Source: a bacterium UBA7470 (GTDB lineage Bacteria; Pseudomonadota; Gammaproteobacteria; Burkholderiales; Burkholderiaceae_C). From it: DNA of 6,809 nt. The stretch lies in assembly GCA_002479815.1 (NCBI GenBank), contig DLPA01000092.1, positions 1 through 6,809 on the forward strand. The letters run 5' to 3'. Made by a program: the position numbers and the translations under genes. The stretch's first letter is position 1. Every line of letters begins with the position of its first letter. A model generated the notes under the pieces. It was not told the origin of the DNA. It saw nothing but the letters and a program-made list of their open reading frames with translations, and did not search any database. Below are positions 5,067 through 6,809 of the stretch, in pieces.

Positions 5067-6809
5067 TCACTTGGTAACAGCTTCAGCTTTAGAAGCTGCT
5101 ACCGCTTGACTGGATTGCGCTAGGGCTTGTTTTTTTGCATAAATCTCACCCAGCGCACGTTTGTACTCATTGGGGAAGACTTTGACAAATTTGGTGCGTG
5201 AAGTCGCCCAGTCGTCCAAGAGTTCGCGGGCACGGCGGCTGCCTGTCCAGCGCAAGTGGTCTTCCAGCAAGCCTTTGAGCAATACTTCGTCGGGTGTATC
5301 GCGATGCCACACGGCGCGGGACACTGTGGCCTCTTGTTCCGCAGCGGTCAATACTTTTTCTAAGCTGACCATGGCGGTATTACAGCGTTTGGCAAACAGG
5401 CCATCTTCGTCATACACATAGGCCAAGCCGCCGCTCATGCCCGCAGCAAAGTTACGCCCTGTTTTGCCCAGCACCGCCACCGTGCCACCAGTCATGTATT
5501 CACAACCGTGGTCACCCGTGCCTTCAACCACCGCCGTTGCGCCTGACAAGCGCACCGCAAAGCGTTCGCCAGCCACGCCTGCAAAGAAGGCTGCGCCACT
5601 GGTCGCGCCATACATCACGGTGTTGCCAACGATGATGTTTTGGGTCGCCACACCTCGGAAGTCGAGGCTAGGACGGATCGCAATGCGCCCACCAGACAAG
5701 CCTTTACCGGTGTAATCGTTGGCTTCACCGATCAAGCGCAAGGTGATGCCCTTGCACAAGAACGCGCCAAACGATTGCCCCCCTGTGCCTTCCAATTGGA
5801 TGCGGATGGTGTCGTCGGGCAAACCTTCGGGGTGGACTTTGGTCACTGCGCCTGAGAGCATCGCCCCCAGTGAGCGGTTGACGTTGCGCGCCACTTCCAT
5901 GATGCGCACGGTTTCGCCTTTGTCGATGGCCGGACGGCTCTTGGCGATCAACACGTTGTCGAGGGATTTTTCTAAGCCGTGTTGCTGCACATCGGTGTGG
6001 TAACGCTGGGTCACTGATTCCACAGCCGGCATGGCGAACAAGCGGCTGAAGTCCAAGCCTTCTGCTTTCCAGTGCGACAGACCCGCTTTCATGTCCAACA
6101 AATCGGCACGGCCCACCAAGTCATCGAACTTGGCAATGCCCAATTGCGCCATGATCTGGCGAGCCTCTTCAGCGACGAAGAAGAAGTAGTTGACGACGTG
6201 CTCAGGTTTGCCTGAGAACTTGGCTCGCAGCACAGGGTCTTGCGTCGCCACACCAACAGGGCAGGTGTTGAGGTGACATTTGCGCATCATGATGCAGCCT
6301 TCTACCACCAACGGTGCGGTGGCAAAGCCGAACTCGTCCGCGCCCAACAGTGCCGCCACCACCACGTCACGACCTGTTTTGAGCTGGCCGTCGGTTTGCA
6401 CGCGAATGCGGCTGCGCAAACCGTTCAACACCAAGGTTTGTTGGGTTTCGGCCAAACCGATTTCCCAAGGCGAACCCGCGTGTTTGATGGACGACCAAGG
6501 CGATGCGCCCGTGCCACCGTCATGACCAGCGATGACCAAATGATCCGCTTTGCACTTGGCTACGCCTGCGGCGATCGTGCCCACACCGATTTCAGACACC
6601 AGTTTTACGCTGATGTCGCTGTGGGGCGCGACGTTTTTCAAGTCGTGGATGAGCTGGGCCAAATCCTCAATCGAGTAAATGTCGTGGTGCGGCGGAGGAG
6701 AAATCAAGCCCACACCGGGCACGCTGTGGCGCAGCTTGCCGATGTAATCGCTGACCTTGCCACCGGGCAATTGTCCGCCTTCGCCAGGCTTGGCCCCTTG
6801 CGCCATCTT
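5067..6809 (-). CDS. gltB: Glutamate synthase (NADPH) large subunit, C-terminal part (N-terminus beyond window edge)
   Basis: GltB hydrolyses glutamine and transfers the ammonia to 2-oxoglutarate at its FMN site, using electrons from GltD. Only the last 580 codons are in view, and the frame runs on through the right edge. Full-length family members are about 1,500 residues, so the glutaminase and central domains are outside. The Met codon at 6806 is internal, not a start. Counting from it, the FMN/synthase domain shows MAQGAKPGEGGQLPG (1-15), ISPPPHHDIYSIEDL (35-49), the loop AGHDGGTGASP (93-103) and the 3Fe-4S cysteines Cys171, Cys177 and Cys182 (CIMMRKCHLNTC). The C-terminal GXGXG beta-helix domain spans about 300-475, with GKGLSGGRIAIRP, NTVMYGATSGAAFFAG and GDHGCEYMTGG. 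The last 20 or so residues form a low-complexity Ala/Lys/Ser/Gln tail. Together with gltD this is the GOGAT half of ammonium assimilation. Confidence 0.97.
   Translation of the reverse strand, partial: KMAQGAKPGEGGQLPGGKVSDYIGKLRHSVPGVGLISPPPHHDIYSIEDLAQLIHDLKNVAPHSDISVKLVSEIGVGTIAAGVAKCKADHLVIAGHDGGTGASPWSSIKHAGSPWEIGLAETQQTLVLNGLRSRIRVQTDGQLKTGRDVVVAALLGADEFGFATAPLVVEGCIMMRKCHLNTCPVGVATQDPVLRAKFSGKPEHVVNYFFFVAEEARQIMAQLGIAKFDDLVGRADLLDMKAGLSHWKAEGLDFSRLFAMPAVESVTQRYHTDVQQHGLEKSLDNVLIAKSRPAIDKGETVRIMEVARNVNRSLGAMLSGAVTKVHPEGLPDDTIRIQLEGTGGQSFGAFLCKGITLRLIGEANDYTGKGLSGGRIAIRPSLDFRGVATQNIIVGNTVMYGATSGAAFFAGVAGERFAVRLSGATAVVEGTGDHGCEYMTGGTVAVLGKTGRNFAAGMSGGLAYVYDEDGLFAKRCNTAMVSLEKVLTAAEQEATVSRAVWHRDTPDEVLLKGLLEDHLRWTGSRRARELLDDWATSRTKFVKVFPNEYKRALGEIYAKKQALAQSSQAVAASKAEAVTK

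Noticed and set aside
1..6809. Mobile elements, CRISPR arrays, tRNA or rRNA genes, defence or toxin-antitoxin genes
   Set aside because: The window is almost fully covered by seven housekeeping genes on one strand. I saw no transposase, spaced direct repeats, cloverleaf or unusual composition.

Overview
The window is ordinary bacterial chromosome. Every convincing gene lies on the minus strand, so transcription runs from the right edge to the left. The gene set, the protein styles and the order gltB-gltD-mlaF-mlaE-mlaD-mlaA-mlaC suggest a betaproteobacterium of the order Burkholderiales, plausibly Comamonadaceae (a Rhodoferax/Limnohabitans-like relative). This placement comes from remembered synteny and protein resemblance, not from a search. 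Base composition looks moderate and even throughout, with no sign of a mobile element, phage, tRNA, rRNA or CRISPR array.

Right part (3549-6809): the glutamate synthase operon. The C-terminal third of gltB (large subunit) enters from the right edge. After a 36-base gap comes the complete gltD (small subunit). Together they make glutamate from glutamine and 2-oxoglutarate with NADPH.

Middle (3412-3548): a short intergenic stretch dense in inverted repeats. It holds a perfect 12-bp hairpin just after gltD, a 6-bp hairpin, and an 8-bp hairpin followed by a T-tract that looks like a Rho-independent terminator. The terminator ends only 20 nt before the mlaF ATG. The arms of the last two hairpins can also pair with each other in a mutually exclusive fold, so the region could be an attenuator as well as a plain gltBD terminator. 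This is the most interesting non-coding signal here.

Left part (1-3411): the Mla phospholipid-transport operon that maintains outer-membrane lipid asymmetry. mlaF (ATPase), mlaE (permease), mlaD (MCE protein), mlaA (outer-membrane lipoprotein) and mlaC (periplasmic shuttle, cut by the left edge) follow one another. mlaF/mlaE and mlaD/mlaA overlap by 4 nt (ATGA), which implies translational coupling. A 105-bp gap separates mlaA from mlaC. MlaA removes mislocalised phospholipid from the outer leaflet, MlaC ferries it across the periplasm, and MlaFED at the inner membrane handles it with ATP. The partner mlaB is not in view and may lie beyond the left edge.

I found no previously undescribed multi-gene system. 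The leads worth checking are the mlaF leader structure and the start-site questions.
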